Origin: Variovorax sp. HW608 | Lineage (GTDB): Bacteria > Pseudomonadota > Gammaproteobacteria > Burkholderiales > Burkholderiaceae_C | NCBI RefSeq assembly: GCF_900090195.1 | Contig: NZ_LT607803.1 | Span: forward strand, 7,218,229 to 7,282,228 | DNA: 64,000 nt | Reading direction: 5' to 3' | In this document: piece after piece, positions 19,099-27,099 of the stretch | Numbering within the stretch: the first letter of the stretch is position 1 | How the letters are laid out: each line of letters starts with the position of its first letter | The notes under the pieces: generated by a model | Databases searched by the model: none | Seen by the model: the letters and a program-made list of their open reading frames with translations, nothing else | What the model was told of the DNA's origin: nothing | Made by a program: the position numbers and the translations under genes

Positions 19099-19562
19099 AG
19101 CGCGCACTGCTCGCCGGTCTGGCGGCAGCAGCCTGCCTGCTCTCGGGCAACCTGCTGGCGCAGGATGCAGCGCCTGCCGCAACCGCGCCCGGCTGTCCCG
19201 CGAGCGCATCGGACATGCCGCTCGAAATGCTCTTCGGCACATGGGAGGCGCGCTTCGAAGGCTTGCCGGGCGTGGCCAGGGTGCAGCTCGCCAGGCATCC
19301 CGACTACGCCGGCGTGCGCGGCACGATCACGCGCGGCGGCGACACGCCGGCCGGCGTCGCGCAGCTCGCCGGGGACGTCGACGAGGACGGCTACCTGAGC
19401 CTCGACGAATCGTCGGACGGACGCACGATCAGCGGCGTCTGGCTGGGACAGCTCCAGGCCGCCTCCTGCGGCAAGGAATTCAAGGGAGTCTGGCGCAACG
19501 CCGCGGACGAGAGCACGCGCCCGTTCGTGCTGACCAAGACCAACGACAACACAGGGAAATGA
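19095..19562 (+). CDS. secreted hypothetical protein
   Basis: 155 residues, starting MKRALLAGLAAAACLLSGNLLAQDAAPAAT, a classic signal peptide with likely cleavage at LLAQ. The mature part has FGTWEARFEGLPGVARVQLARH, a beta-rich stretch, and a late C-GKEFKGVW segment. Start overlaps the rep stop (ATGA) and its stop overlaps the start of pldA (ATGA). No family is recognised; the two overlaps make a functional link with pldA translation likely. Confidence 0.78.
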   Translation: MKRALLAGLAAAACLLSGNLLAQDAAPAATAPGCPASASDMPLEMLFGTWEARFEGLPGVARVQLARHPDYAGVRGTITRGGDTPAGVAQLAGDVDEDGYLSLDESSDGRTISGVWLGQLQAASCGKEFKGVWRNAADESTRPFVLTKTNDNTGK

Positions 19563-20746
19563 CGATGAAGGTGGACATTCGCATCTTCTTTCTCGCGACG
19601 CTCGTTGCGGGACTCGGCGCGACCACCGCGCAGGCGCAGTCCGTGAGCACCCCGCCCAGCCCGCTCGCCGACGCGCAGCTCACCTGGCAGGAATGCCAGC
19701 GCTTGACCGGCAACAACGAAGCGCGCCTGGCCTGCTTCGACCGCTGGGCGCAACAGCAGTCGCTGCCCGCCGCGGCGGTGCCGCCGGCGCCGCCGATCCT
19801 GGCCAACACGCCGCCCCCCACGCCCGTGGACACTTCCATGCCGGCGACCCGCGTGGTCTCGGTCGCGACGGTCGACGGCTGCCGCGACCGCCAGTACGGC
19901 TCGCTGTCGCGCTTCTGGGAGCTCGAGGCCGCCACCGATTGCGGCACCTTCGGCTTCCGCGGCTACCGCCCGCTCAATGTTTCCCTCGGTGTCGCGGCGC
20001 ACGACCCGGAAACCCCGACCTCGCCGGCGCCGGGCCGCAATGGCGTGGACCGTGCCTATCAGGCACAGGACATGCGCCTCGGTCTTTCGCTGCGCACCAA
20101 GCTCGCGCAGGGACTGCTGACCCACGACGACCCGAACAAGCGGGATGCGCTGTGGTTCGGCTACTCGCAGCAGTCGACATGGCAGGTGTTCAATGAAAAC
20201 CTTTCACGGCCCTTCCGGACCACCGATCACGAGCCGGAAATCATCTACTCCTACCCCCTCGACTACCAGCTGCCCGGCGGCTGGCGCATGCGCTACACCG
20301 GCCTGGGCCTGAACCACCAGTCGAACGGCCAGGACCTGCCGCTGTCGCGAAGCTGGAACCGCATCTACCTGATGGGCGGCGCCGACCTGGACGACCGCTA
20401 CATCATCACGGGCCGCATCTGGAAGCGCATCGCCGAAGACGGTTCCACGCACATCGATCCGAGCAAGGACGACAACCCGGACATCGAGGACTACATCGGC
20501 CGCGCGGAGGTGAAGGGCATCTGGAACGTCAACCGCGACAACCAGCTCGGCGTCACCGTGCGCAACAACCTGCGCCCCAGCGGCAAGGGCTCGATCCGCC
20601 TCGAATGGCTGAAGGCGATCGGCGACCCGGCGCGCAGCAACCTGCGCTTCCACACGCAGTTGTTCTACGGCTACGGCGACACGCTGCTCGACTACAACAA
20701 GAAGCGCACGGTCTTCATGCTGGGCCTGAGCCTGGTGGACTTCTGA
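19559..20746 (+). CDS. pldA: outer-membrane phospholipase A (OMPLA)
   Basis: 395 residues. Signal peptide MTMKVDIRIFFLATLVAGLGATTAQAQS. The late half is a beta-barrel of OMPLA type. The catalytic pattern is visible: His253 and Ser255 in NHQSNGQ, and Asn267 in SRSWNR, matching the His-Ser-Asn triad of E. coli PldA. The N-terminal extension before the barrel (with a DGCRDRQYGS cysteine stretch) is longer than in E. coli. PldA degrades outer-membrane phospholipids that reach the outer leaflet. The ATG at 19559 overlaps the previous stop; a second ATG at 19565 is possible. Confidence 0.92.
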   Translation: MTMKVDIRIFFLATLVAGLGATTAQAQSVSTPPSPLADAQLTWQECQRLTGNNEARLACFDRWAQQQSLPAAAVPPAPPILANTPPPTPVDTSMPATRVVSVATVDGCRDRQYGSLSRFWELEAATDCGTFGFRGYRPLNVSLGVAAHDPETPTSPAPGRNGVDRAYQAQDMRLGLSLRTKLAQGLLTHDDPNKRDALWFGYSQQSTWQVFNENLSRPFRTTDHEPEIIYSYPLDYQLPGGWRMRYTGLGLNHQSNGQDLPLSRSWNRIYLMGGADLDDRYIITGRIWKRIAEDGSTHIDPSKDDNPDIEDYIGRAEVKGIWNVNRDNQLGVTVRNNLRPSGKGSIRLEWLKAIGDPARSNLRFHTQLFYGYGDTLLDYNKKRTVFMLGLSLVDF

Positions 20747-20755
20747 CCTGAGGGC

Positions 20756-21958
20756 CTACCAGCTCACCTCGCGCTCGGGCGTCGCCGAGATGCGGTGGAT
20801 GGAGATGTCCGCGCCGTCGTACTCCTCCTCCTGGGTCAGCCGGATGCCCACGGTGGACTTGAGCGTGCCGTAGACCGCCGCGCCCGCCACTGCGGCCCAG
20901 GCGACGCCGATCACGACGCCGATCGACTGGGCAATCAGGCTGACACCGCCGATCCCGCCCAGCGCCTTGCTGCCGAAGATGCCGACCGCGAGCCCGCCCC
21001 AGGTGCCGCACAGGCCGTGCAGGGGCCAGACGCCGAGCACGTCGTCGATCTTCCACTTGTTCTGCGTCAGCGTGAACATCACCACGAAGATCGCGCCGGC
21101 CACGCCACCGACCACCAGCGCACCGAGCGGATGCATCACGTCGGAGCCGGCGCAAATGGCCACCAGCCCCGCCAATGGACCGTTGTAGACGAAGCCCGGA
21201 TCGTTCCGGCCGAGCGCGAGCGCGACGAGCGTGCCGCCCACCATCGCCATCAACGAATTCACCGCGACGAGGCCGGAAATCTTGTCGATGGTCTGCGCGC
21301 TCATCACGTTGAAGCCGAACCAGCCGACGCAGAGCACCCATGCGCCGAGCGCGAGAAAGGGAATGTTCGACGGCGGATGCGCGCTCAGCGAGCCATCGCC
21401 GCGGTAGCGATTCCGGCGTGCGCCGAGCAGCAGCACCGCCGGAAAGGCCAGCCAGCCGCCCACCGCATGCACCACGACCGAGCCCGCGAAGTCGTGGAAT
21501 TCGCTGCCGGTCAACGAGGCGATCCAATCCTGGATGCCGAAGGCCTTGTTCCAGGCAATCCCCTCGTAGAACGGATAGACGAAGCCCACGATCACCGCTG
21601 TCGCCACGAGCTGCGGCCAGAACTTCGCGCGTTCCGCGATGCCGCCGGAAATGATCGCGGGGATTGCCGCCGCGAAGGTCAGCAGGAAGAAGAACCTCAC
21701 CAGCTCGAAGCCGCTCTTCGCGGACAGCGCCTCGGCGCCGACGAAGAAATGCGTGCCGTAGGCCACGCCGTAGCCGACGAGGAAGTACACGACCGTCGAC
21801 ACCGAGAAGTCGACGAGGATCTTGATCAATGCATTGACCTGGTTCTTCCTGCGGACCGTGCCGAGTTCGAGAAAGGCAAAGCCGGCATGCATGGCCAGGA
21901 CCATGATGGCGCCAAGAAGGATGAAGAGCGCGTTTGCGCCCTGAGTTAGTGCGTCCAT
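20756..21958 (-). CDS. amtB: ammonium transporter AmtB
   Basis: 400 residues with eleven or so hydrophobic helices. Typical blocks: LFILLGAIMVLAMHAGFAFLELG near the start, FHDFAGSVVVHAVGGW carrying the first pore histidine, and WPLHGLCGTWGG with the second. It has no GlnK gene next to it in this window. The ATG at 21958 is used; the longer open frame upstream lacks membrane logic. The promoter at 22031-22046 predicts NtrC and sigma-54 control. Convergent with pldA. Confidence 0.94.
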   Translation of the reverse strand: MDALTQGANALFILLGAIMVLAMHAGFAFLELGTVRRKNQVNALIKILVDFSVSTVVYFLVGYGVAYGTHFFVGAEALSAKSGFELVRFFFLLTFAAAIPAIISGGIAERAKFWPQLVATAVIVGFVYPFYEGIAWNKAFGIQDWIASLTGSEFHDFAGSVVVHAVGGWLAFPAVLLLGARRNRYRGDGSLSAHPPSNIPFLALGAWVLCVGWFGFNVMSAQTIDKISGLVAVNSLMAMVGGTLVALALGRNDPGFVYNGPLAGLVAICAGSDVMHPLGALVVGGVAGAIFVVMFTLTQNKWKIDDVLGVWPLHGLCGTWGGLAVGIFGSKALGGIGGVSLIAQSIGVVIGVAWAAVAGAAVYGTLKSTVGIRLTQEEEYDGADISIHRISATPEREVSW

Positions 21959-22030
21959 GGAGAGCTTGCGAGAGGAAATGTCTTGTTGTGGTGCGATTCG
22001 CCGTGTTTGCGCGAATGACCGTCGATTGCA

Positions 22031-22046
22031 AGCAAAAATGGTGCCT
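22031..22046 (-). promoter_or_regulatory. sigma-54 promoter of amtB
   Basis: On the minus strand this reads AGGCACCATTTTTGCT, matching the sigma-54 consensus TGGCACGnnnnTTGCW except for two positions. The -24 GG and -12 GC are correctly spaced. It lies about 73 bases upstream of the amtB ATG. Further upstream, between 22050 and 22125, there are several GGTGC/GCACC half-sites, as expected for NtrC, including GCGCACC near 22092 and GGTGCGC near 22117. The 357 bases between amtB and the next gene otherwise hold no gene. NtrC binding is inferred. Confidence 0.7.
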
Positions 22047-22315
22047 GAATAGCGCAGTTGTGGTGCCGATTGATCCACTTCATTGCGCTGCGCACCGAAA
22101 AAGGAGCGCTGATTTGGTGCGCCGGAAACTGCGTTTTTCGGCACCCGTTGCCAGGGTCCGCAACGGCTACGACATTGCCAGCGGCCATGCAACGTCATTC
22201 TCGAGGAACTGGCCGCCAGGATGTAGCTGGTTACAGTATGTTGTCTTTTGGCCTAAGCTCGTCTCGGCCACGAAGCAAAAAAGCAACACAAATACATCTT
22301 GGTGGAGAAGAGCGA

Positions 22316-23686
22316 ATGAAGAAGTGGAACCTTGCCGTCGGCCTCCTGGCTGCGGTGGCATTGGCCTCCTGCGGCGGCGGCGGAGGGGGCGGCGGCCTCG
22401 GTGGAATCGCAGCGACAGTGCCCAAGCCCGCGTTGACCACGACGGTGAAGATCAACGGCCAGGCCGCGACGGCCCAGAGCGCAGACCAGTACGCCGTGAA
22501 GCCGGGCGATACGGTGGAGATCACGCCCAGCCAGAGCGTTTCGTGGACCAGCAGCAGTTCGCCGGTTGGCATCAGCGCCAACGCTCTTGCCAGCACACCC
22601 AGCCAATGGAGCGCACAGTTGGTCAACGAGACCTCCGCGCCGGCCACCTACACGGTGACTGCATCGGCGGGCGCGGCGGCGGCAAACACCAAGTCGCTGC
22701 AATTCGTGGTGGCGGGCGGAGACTCGCGCAACGGAAGCTACAAGGCTTTTGCCACCAACGGGACCCGGCAAACGCTGGCGCTCAACTTCGACACCAGCAC
22801 CTACACGTGGACCGACAGCAATAACGTCGTGCTCACCGGAAGCTTTGCCGCGGATGCAAATGAGGCTGGCACCTATGTTTTCCAGTCGGCCCGGATCACC
22901 ACCGTGGCCAACACCGCGCGCTTTCACCTCAACCAGGACACCGTGGTCGGGGCGTTCCCCTTCGTCGTGACGCAATCGACGACCGAGACCTACGCGATCC
23001 AACCCTTCGTGGCCTCGCGAGCGCTGGAAACGCAGCAGGCGGCGCTGGACGGCGTCTACAACCGCTTCGGCATCGACGTAGGCCCGAGTGCGCAGAGTTC
23101 CGACATTTCCCAGTTCCAGATCTCAGGAGGCGGAACGACGCTGGTTCGCTGCAACGACGGCAACATCTCCCGGATCGAGCTATGCCCGCCCGCCAGTCTG
23201 CAGACCTGGCAGATCTCACCGGGCAGCGTGAGCGGCATGTGGACCATGGTTGATACGGCCTCGCCTTCGAACACTGCCAACATCGCGCTGGCCCGCATCG
23301 GCAACCAGAGGATTTTCCTGATTGCCGGGAAGTCCTTGAGCGACCCACACACCACCGTGTTCCGGATCGGCGTGCCCGAGAGCACTGCCTGGCCTGCCGG
23401 CACCGGTTACGGCACTGCCACCCCGGGCTCGTGGGGACGCGTCCAGGTCGCGGCCAACAACACCTCGACGCGCAGCGGCGTCGCGACCGACGGCAGCGCA
23501 GTGCAGACCTTCAACACCTTCTATTCGATGGCGCCCAGTCAACCGAATGGCATGCGCCTGCTGCCCAATACGAGCACTGGCGCGACCTACTTCACAATGC
23601 AGGGCGCCAACATCTTCGCCATCGTCGGAGCCAACGACCCCTCGCATGGCACCAATGGCTATCTGCAGATCAGCTTGATGGATTGA
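22316..23686 (+). CDS. hypothetical lipoprotein with Gly-rich linker
   Basis: 456 residues with a lipoprotein signal, MKKWNLAVGLLAAVALASC, a Gly run right after the Cys, and a beta-rich body. A GGTGGAG-like ribosome site precedes the ATG. The protein has repeated short beta-strands (for example FVVTQSTTETYAIQPF and GYGTATPGSWGRVQVAA) that look like an all-beta surface protein, but I recognise no family. Divergent from amtB. Function unknown. Confidence 0.75.
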   Translation: MKKWNLAVGLLAAVALASCGGGGGGGGLGGIAATVPKPALTTTVKINGQAATAQSADQYAVKPGDTVEITPSQSVSWTSSSSPVGISANALASTPSQWSAQLVNETSAPATYTVTASAGAAAANTKSLQFVVAGGDSRNGSYKAFATNGTRQTLALNFDTSTYTWTDSNNVVLTGSFAADANEAGTYVFQSARITTVANTARFHLNQDTVVGAFPFVVTQSTTETYAIQPFVASRALETQQAALDGVYNRFGIDVGPSAQSSDISQFQISGGGTTLVRCNDGNISRIELCPPASLQTWQISPGSVSGMWTMVDTASPSNTANIALARIGNQRIFLIAGKSLSDPHTTVFRIGVPESTAWPAGTGYGTATPGSWGRVQVAANNTSTRSGVATDGSAVQTFNTFYSMAPSQPNGMRLLPNTSTGATYFTMQGANIFAIVGANDPSHGTNGYLQISLMD

Positions 23687-23788
23687 GGACAGGGCCGGTA
23701 CGGGGGCGCCGCCCTGCATCTGGGAGCGCCGGGCAACGTTGCGAAACCCCGCCCTTGACCGCCCCGCAAACAAGAATCAAAAAGATCG

Positions 23789-24452
23789 ATGAAATCTGCT
23801 TATGCGACCTTGGGCACCGCCAGTGCGGAAGAAATCGCGGAGGCCTTTCAAAGAGCGTCAAGTTACTACTCTCGTGAGCGTCTTGTCGAAAATCCGGATC
23901 TCATCGAAAAACTCGACGAGATCAGAGAGGCGTACAAGGTCCTGTCGAATGTCGAGACGCGCGAGGCGCATGACAGGAAGCTGAACCAGACCGTCGCTAG
24001 ACGGGTCGTTCGCCCGGTGGCCGCCCCCGAGAAGGAATCCTTCGGTCTGGGAAGTCTGGTCAAGGTACTGGCAGCCTTGGCGATTGCCATGTTCGCGACC
24101 GGCGCCTACCTCGCGCACACCCGGGAACAAGCGCGCCAGGCGCAGGCGGCCGAAGAGTTGGCGCGAAAGAAGATTTGAAGCGGAGGCCGCGGCCGAGGAG
24201 GCGAGGCAAAAGGAGGCAGCAGAAGCACAGAGGGCGCGCAGAGACGCGCTCGCAGAAGCACGGGAGCGTCAACTGCGCGCCGAAAGCATCGTGGTGGCAA
24301 GACAAACCGAAGCCTTGGCAGCGATACAGAAGGCCAATGCCGACCGCCAGGCAGAAGCCGCCCGCAACGCTGAAAAGAACGAGGAACGCCGGCGCGCTGC
24401 CGAGGCGGAAAGAAGGCTGGCAGAAGACCGGTGGATCATCCGGAGGCACTGA
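23789..24452 (+). pseudogene. J-domain protein gene broken by a one-base frameshift
   Basis: The first frame (23789-24178) gives 129 residues: a J-domain-like segment (AYATLGTASAEEIAEAFQRASSYYS, then EAYKVLSNVETREAHDR) without the HPD signature, a transmembrane helix (VKVLAALAIAMFATGAYLAH), and the beginning of a charged coiled coil, then a stop in AAGAAGATTTGA. The +1 frame continues the same Ala/Glu/Arg-rich coiled coil from that point (RFEAEAAAEEARQKEAAEAQ) to a stop at 24452. So a single base inserted, or two deleted, near 24170 split the gene. A real pseudogene, a sequencing error and programmed shifting are all open. Confidence 0.72.
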
Positions 24453-24511
24453 CGTGCACTTCCGCCTGCAGCAGAGGGGCGTCGAGCGCATGGTGCTGCA
24501 TGAACCCTGAA

Positions 24512-24629
24512 AACAAGAAAGCCCGCTACCAATTTGATAGCGGGCTTTCCTTTGCCCATGCGGGCTTTAACTGGTGGTGTAGTTCCCTGCTACAGGAAAC
24601 CAGCCTGCCGCATGGGCGGGTCCACCATG
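24512..24629 (-). ncRNA. probable structured small RNA
   Basis: About 118 bases on the minus strand, bounded by a TATAAT box upstream and a strong hairpin terminator. The transcript would fold into an outer helix (GCCCATGCGG with CCGCATGGGC, 24608-24617 and 24554-24563), an inner helix (CTGGT with ACCAG) and an apical stem (TGTAG with CTACA). It ends in the AAAGCCCGCTA / TAGCGGGCTTT terminator followed by a T-rich run. There is no coding frame here. The RNA family is not recognised; it lacks the SRP motif. It sits at the edge of the defence island. Confidence 0.55.
24518..24548. terminator. bidirectional rho-independent terminator
   Basis: AAAGCCCGCTA (24518-24528) pairs with TAGCGGGCTTT (24538-24548) around a 9-base loop. 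On the plus strand it lies 66 bases past the broken J-domain gene; on the minus strand the T-rich TTTCTTGTTTT run follows, so it terminates the small RNA best. Confidence 0.85.
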
Positions 24630-24635
24630 GGCGTG

Positions 24636-24641
24636 ATTATA
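24636..24641 (-). promoter_or_regulatory. -10 box of the small RNA
   Basis: TATAAT on the minus strand, a perfect sigma-70 -10 hexamer, about 7 bases upstream of the proposed 5' end. No strong -35 box is visible at 17 bases, so an activator or an extended promoter may be involved. Confidence 0.5.
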
Positions 24642-24763
24642 CGTGATGGGCGCATCCGAGGAAAAAACGGACGTCCCCGCACATTTCCTCCCTGTGTCAG
24701 GCACCGAACAGTCTGCGGTTCGATCCTCAAACACGGAATCGAATGCGGCCCGTCGGCCCAAGG

Positions 24764-25684
24764 TCAGGACGCATCCCATCCCGCGCCCGCGCGCCACTGG
24801 CGGTCGAAGCCGTCGCCCGCCGTGAGCGCGGTCAGCACTGGCGACAGGAACTCGCGCAAGGCATCGATCACCGCAGCCAGCGGCATCGGCTCCAAGGCGT
24901 TCTTGCGTTGAAAGCCCGACCACTGCATGTTCTTCTGCTCATGCAGGGCGAACTCGTCGGTGAGCCCGAGCGGCAGGCCCGACGGGATGCCCGTGCCCCG
25001 GCGCTCGAAGGTGGCGCGGACGGCCTGGGCCAGCACGGCACCGTCGAAGTCGGAATGCCGGGACAGAATCCACAGATCGAAGTAGTCCTTCATCCGGCTG
25101 TTGAGGATGCCGAGCGAGGCCATTGCTTCGAACTTTTCGGCGACGACCGTGTAGCGTGGATAGACCCGCAGCTGCGGTGATGGCATCCCTTCGAGGATGA
25201 CCGGGTACTGTGCATCCTCCGGGCCGGGCACGACGGCGTCGCCGAAGCCGATGTCGATCTGTACCGGCAAGCGCGCGCCGTCGAGCAGGCCGATCAGCGT
25301 CACGCGCACGCCCGCGTAGTTGGCCTCCTTGCGGATCTCGGCGGCCTTCACCGTGTCGGCCTGAAACACGATGCCGTCATCGCTTTCGATCTGGCTGATC
25401 TGGCGGAACAGATTTTCCAGATGCGGCAGCTCGGCGGAGCCGAAGCCCAGCAGGTCGGCATCATGCGTCGGGCGATGCGGCACGTCGAACCACAGGTCGA
25501 ACAGCAGCGCGCCCTTGAGCAGAAACTGGCCGCGATCATCGGAAACGCTCAGGCGGTACAGCATCCGCTCCAGCCCGTAGCGCGTCAGCAGCAGGTTGAA
25601 ATCGAGCTTTTCGGCGCGGGCCTTGTTGCGCAGTCGGGCACGAACCGACGCCGCATTGTTCCGAGTAGCGTTGCGCTGGTTCAT
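24764..25684 (-). CDS. AbiEii/AbiGii toxin, nucleotidyltransferase family
   Basis: 306 residues. The nucleotidyltransferase signature is clear: LLKGALLFDLWFDV (Lys57-Gly58) and THDADLLGFG with Asp75 and Asp77 as the metal pair. A central helical part and a C-terminal domain follow. AbiEii is the toxin of type IV AbiE systems; it blocks growth during phage infection, and related enzymes such as MenT add nucleotides to tRNA. Start overlaps the antitoxin stop (ATGA), so the two are co-translated. Sits at the left edge of the island, after a stretch with no chromosomal gene. Confidence 0.9.
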   Translation of the reverse strand: MNQRNATRNNAASVRARLRNKARAEKLDFNLLLTRYGLERMLYRLSVSDDRGQFLLKGALLFDLWFDVPHRPTHDADLLGFGSAELPHLENLFRQISQIESDDGIVFQADTVKAAEIRKEANYAGVRVTLIGLLDGARLPVQIDIGFGDAVVPGPEDAQYPVILEGMPSPQLRVYPRYTVVAEKFEAMASLGILNSRMKDYFDLWILSRHSDFDGAVLAQAVRATFERRGTGIPSGLPLGLTDEFALHEQKNMQWSGFQRKNALEPMPLAAVIDALREFLSPVLTALTAGDGFDRQWRAGAGWDAS

Positions 25685-26304
25685 GCCAGGCTCTCCAGAT
25701 AGGGGCGCATCACGTTGGCCACGCGGTCGATCTTGGCGTAGTGCCAGATCTGGTCGCTGGTCATGCGCTTTGCATTCCAGGCTTCACGCAGCGCCTCCAG
25801 CGCCACGTCCAGCCCGATCTTGTTGCGGTACTTGAAGCAGTCGGCCACTGTCTTGGCAACGCTCGTGACGCGGACGGTGACGCCATCGACGACGTGTTCC
25901 TCGACGCCCTCGGTCAGCGCCGCGCCGGAAAAGCGGACGAGGCGCAGCGGCGGGTAGTCCAGCTTCGGCGTGGCGGCCTTGTTGTCGATGGCCAGCCAGA
26001 CCTCGAACGGGGCCTGCGTCGTCAGGTCGTGGAAGCGCAGCGCCGACAGCAGGCAGACCACGCCCTTGGGAACGCGTCGCGCGACTTCGGCCAGCGTGCC
26101 GTGGGCCGACACCGGACGCGCGATCAGGCCGTACAGCCCGCGCCCGACGCGTTCCAGTTGCCCGCGCCGCACGGCCCGCGTCAGGGCTACCCGGGGGATG
26201 CCCAGCGGGGCCAGATCGTTGGGGCGCACCAGTCCCTGCGCGCGCACCAGGTCGAGCAGCTTGTCGACGGTCGTGTCCATGTCGGGCATATTGTTCCATA
26301 ACAT
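25681..26304 (-). CDS. AbiEi antitoxin, winged-helix regulator
   Basis: 207 residues. The N-terminus is a winged-helix reading DKLLDLVRAQGLVRPNDLAPLGIPRVALTRAVRRGQLERVGRGLYGL, the AbiEi DNA-binding fold. The C-terminal part reads LVRFSGAALTEGVEEHVVDGVTVRVTSVAKTVADCF, typical of the antitoxin domain. AbiEi represses its own promoter through an inverted repeat, and one is present at its start. The start could instead be MDTTVDKLL (ATG at 26280), since the inverted repeat overlaps the ATG at 26304. Confidence 0.88.
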   Translation of the reverse strand: MLWNNMPDMDTTVDKLLDLVRAQGLVRPNDLAPLGIPRVALTRAVRRGQLERVGRGLYGLIARPVSAHGTLAEVARRVPKGVVCLLSALRFHDLTTQAPFEVWLAIDNKAATPKLDYPPLRLVRFSGAALTEGVEEHVVDGVTVRVTSVAKTVADCFKYRNKIGLDVALEALREAWNAKRMTSDQIWHYAKIDRVANVMRPYLESLA

Positions 26305-26329
26305 CGGTAGATGTCAATAACAACCGATG
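26302..26329. promoter_or_regulatory. inverted repeat operator at the AbiE start
   Basis: CATCGGT (26302-26308) and ACCGATG (26323-26329) form a perfect inverted repeat with a 14-base centre. On the minus strand a TTGACA -35 box lies between them, and a weak CAATAT -10 lies downstream. This fits AbiEi autoregulation and would suit translation from the later ATG at 26280 with a leaderless or very short leader. Binding is inferred. Confidence 0.55.
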
Positions 26330-26452
26330 AATAGGAACCGCGCCACTGGGCGCATACCCGGGTGACAAGCGCGCCCCACTGACGGATCGAGGCCAAGCGC
26401 ACCCGCGCTTGGGCGCGGCAGCAGTGCCGTCGCGGTTTCCAGCGGCTTTTGC

Positions 26453-26950
26453 ATGGAGACCCCGACGATGACCCGACACTGCGCCTGCTGCGGCAAGCCC
26501 TTCGCGCCCCGCCCGCAAGTACCCGACCAAGCCTACTGCTCCTTGCCCGACTGTCAACGCGCCCGCAAGCGCCAGTGGCAGCGGGCCAAGCTCCAGTCCG
26601 ATCCCGACTACCGGATCAACCAGCGCGCGGCCCAGCAGGCGTGGTCGCAGCGCAATGAGGACTACTGGCGCAACTACCGCGACGTCCGGCCCGACTACGA
26701 ACAGCGCAATCGCGAGCAGCAGCGGTCGCGCGATGCTCGTGAGCGGGATCAGGCGCGGGAGGCCGATCTTGCAAAGATGGACGTGTGCCGCCTGCCGACC
26801 GGCCTGTACCGCATCACGCGGCACCCGGCTTTTTCGAGGCAAAGCGGCGATTCGTGGGTCGTCGAGATCACGCCAGTGGCCGTGACGTGTCCGCGCAAGA
26901 TGGACGTGTCAAGAGAGGACTTGATCGACGCCGCGTCGATTCGCCCGTAA
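26453..26950 (+). CDS. small Cys-rich protein of mobility cassettes
   Basis: 165 residues. A zinc-binding N-terminus reads HCACCGKPFAPRPQVPDQAYCSLPDC, with four cysteines in a CxxC-C-C arrangement. A charged, coiled-coil middle full of Gln, Arg and Tyr follows, then a beta-like C-terminal part. It lies directly before the serine recombinase and on the same strand, about 150 bases ahead. Proteins of this look accompany such recombinase and ParB cassettes, but I cannot name a family. A second start ATG at 26468 is possible. Confidence 0.65.
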   Translation: METPTMTRHCACCGKPFAPRPQVPDQAYCSLPDCQRARKRQWQRAKLQSDPDYRINQRAAQQAWSQRNEDYWRNYRDVRPDYEQRNREQQRSRDARERDQAREADLAKMDVCRLPTGLYRITRHPAFSRQSGDSWVVEITPVAVTCPRKMDVSREDLIDAASIRP

Positions 26951-27099
26951 CTTCACTGCCAAAACGGGTTCTCGAACATCCTGCTTGGCAACGATTCCAA
27001 CCGTGTGCGTTGCCGCCATCCTGGTTTCCATGTGGCGGCGGCGCGTCCATTGAAGGGAGCAGCAGACCCGAGATCGCCAATCACAGAGTGACCGGGCCT

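Noticed and set aside
24512..24629. Small RNA as 4.5S RNA (SRP)
   Set aside because: The conserved SRP domain motif (GGTCAGG and GGAAGGAAGCAGCC) is absent and the fold differs.
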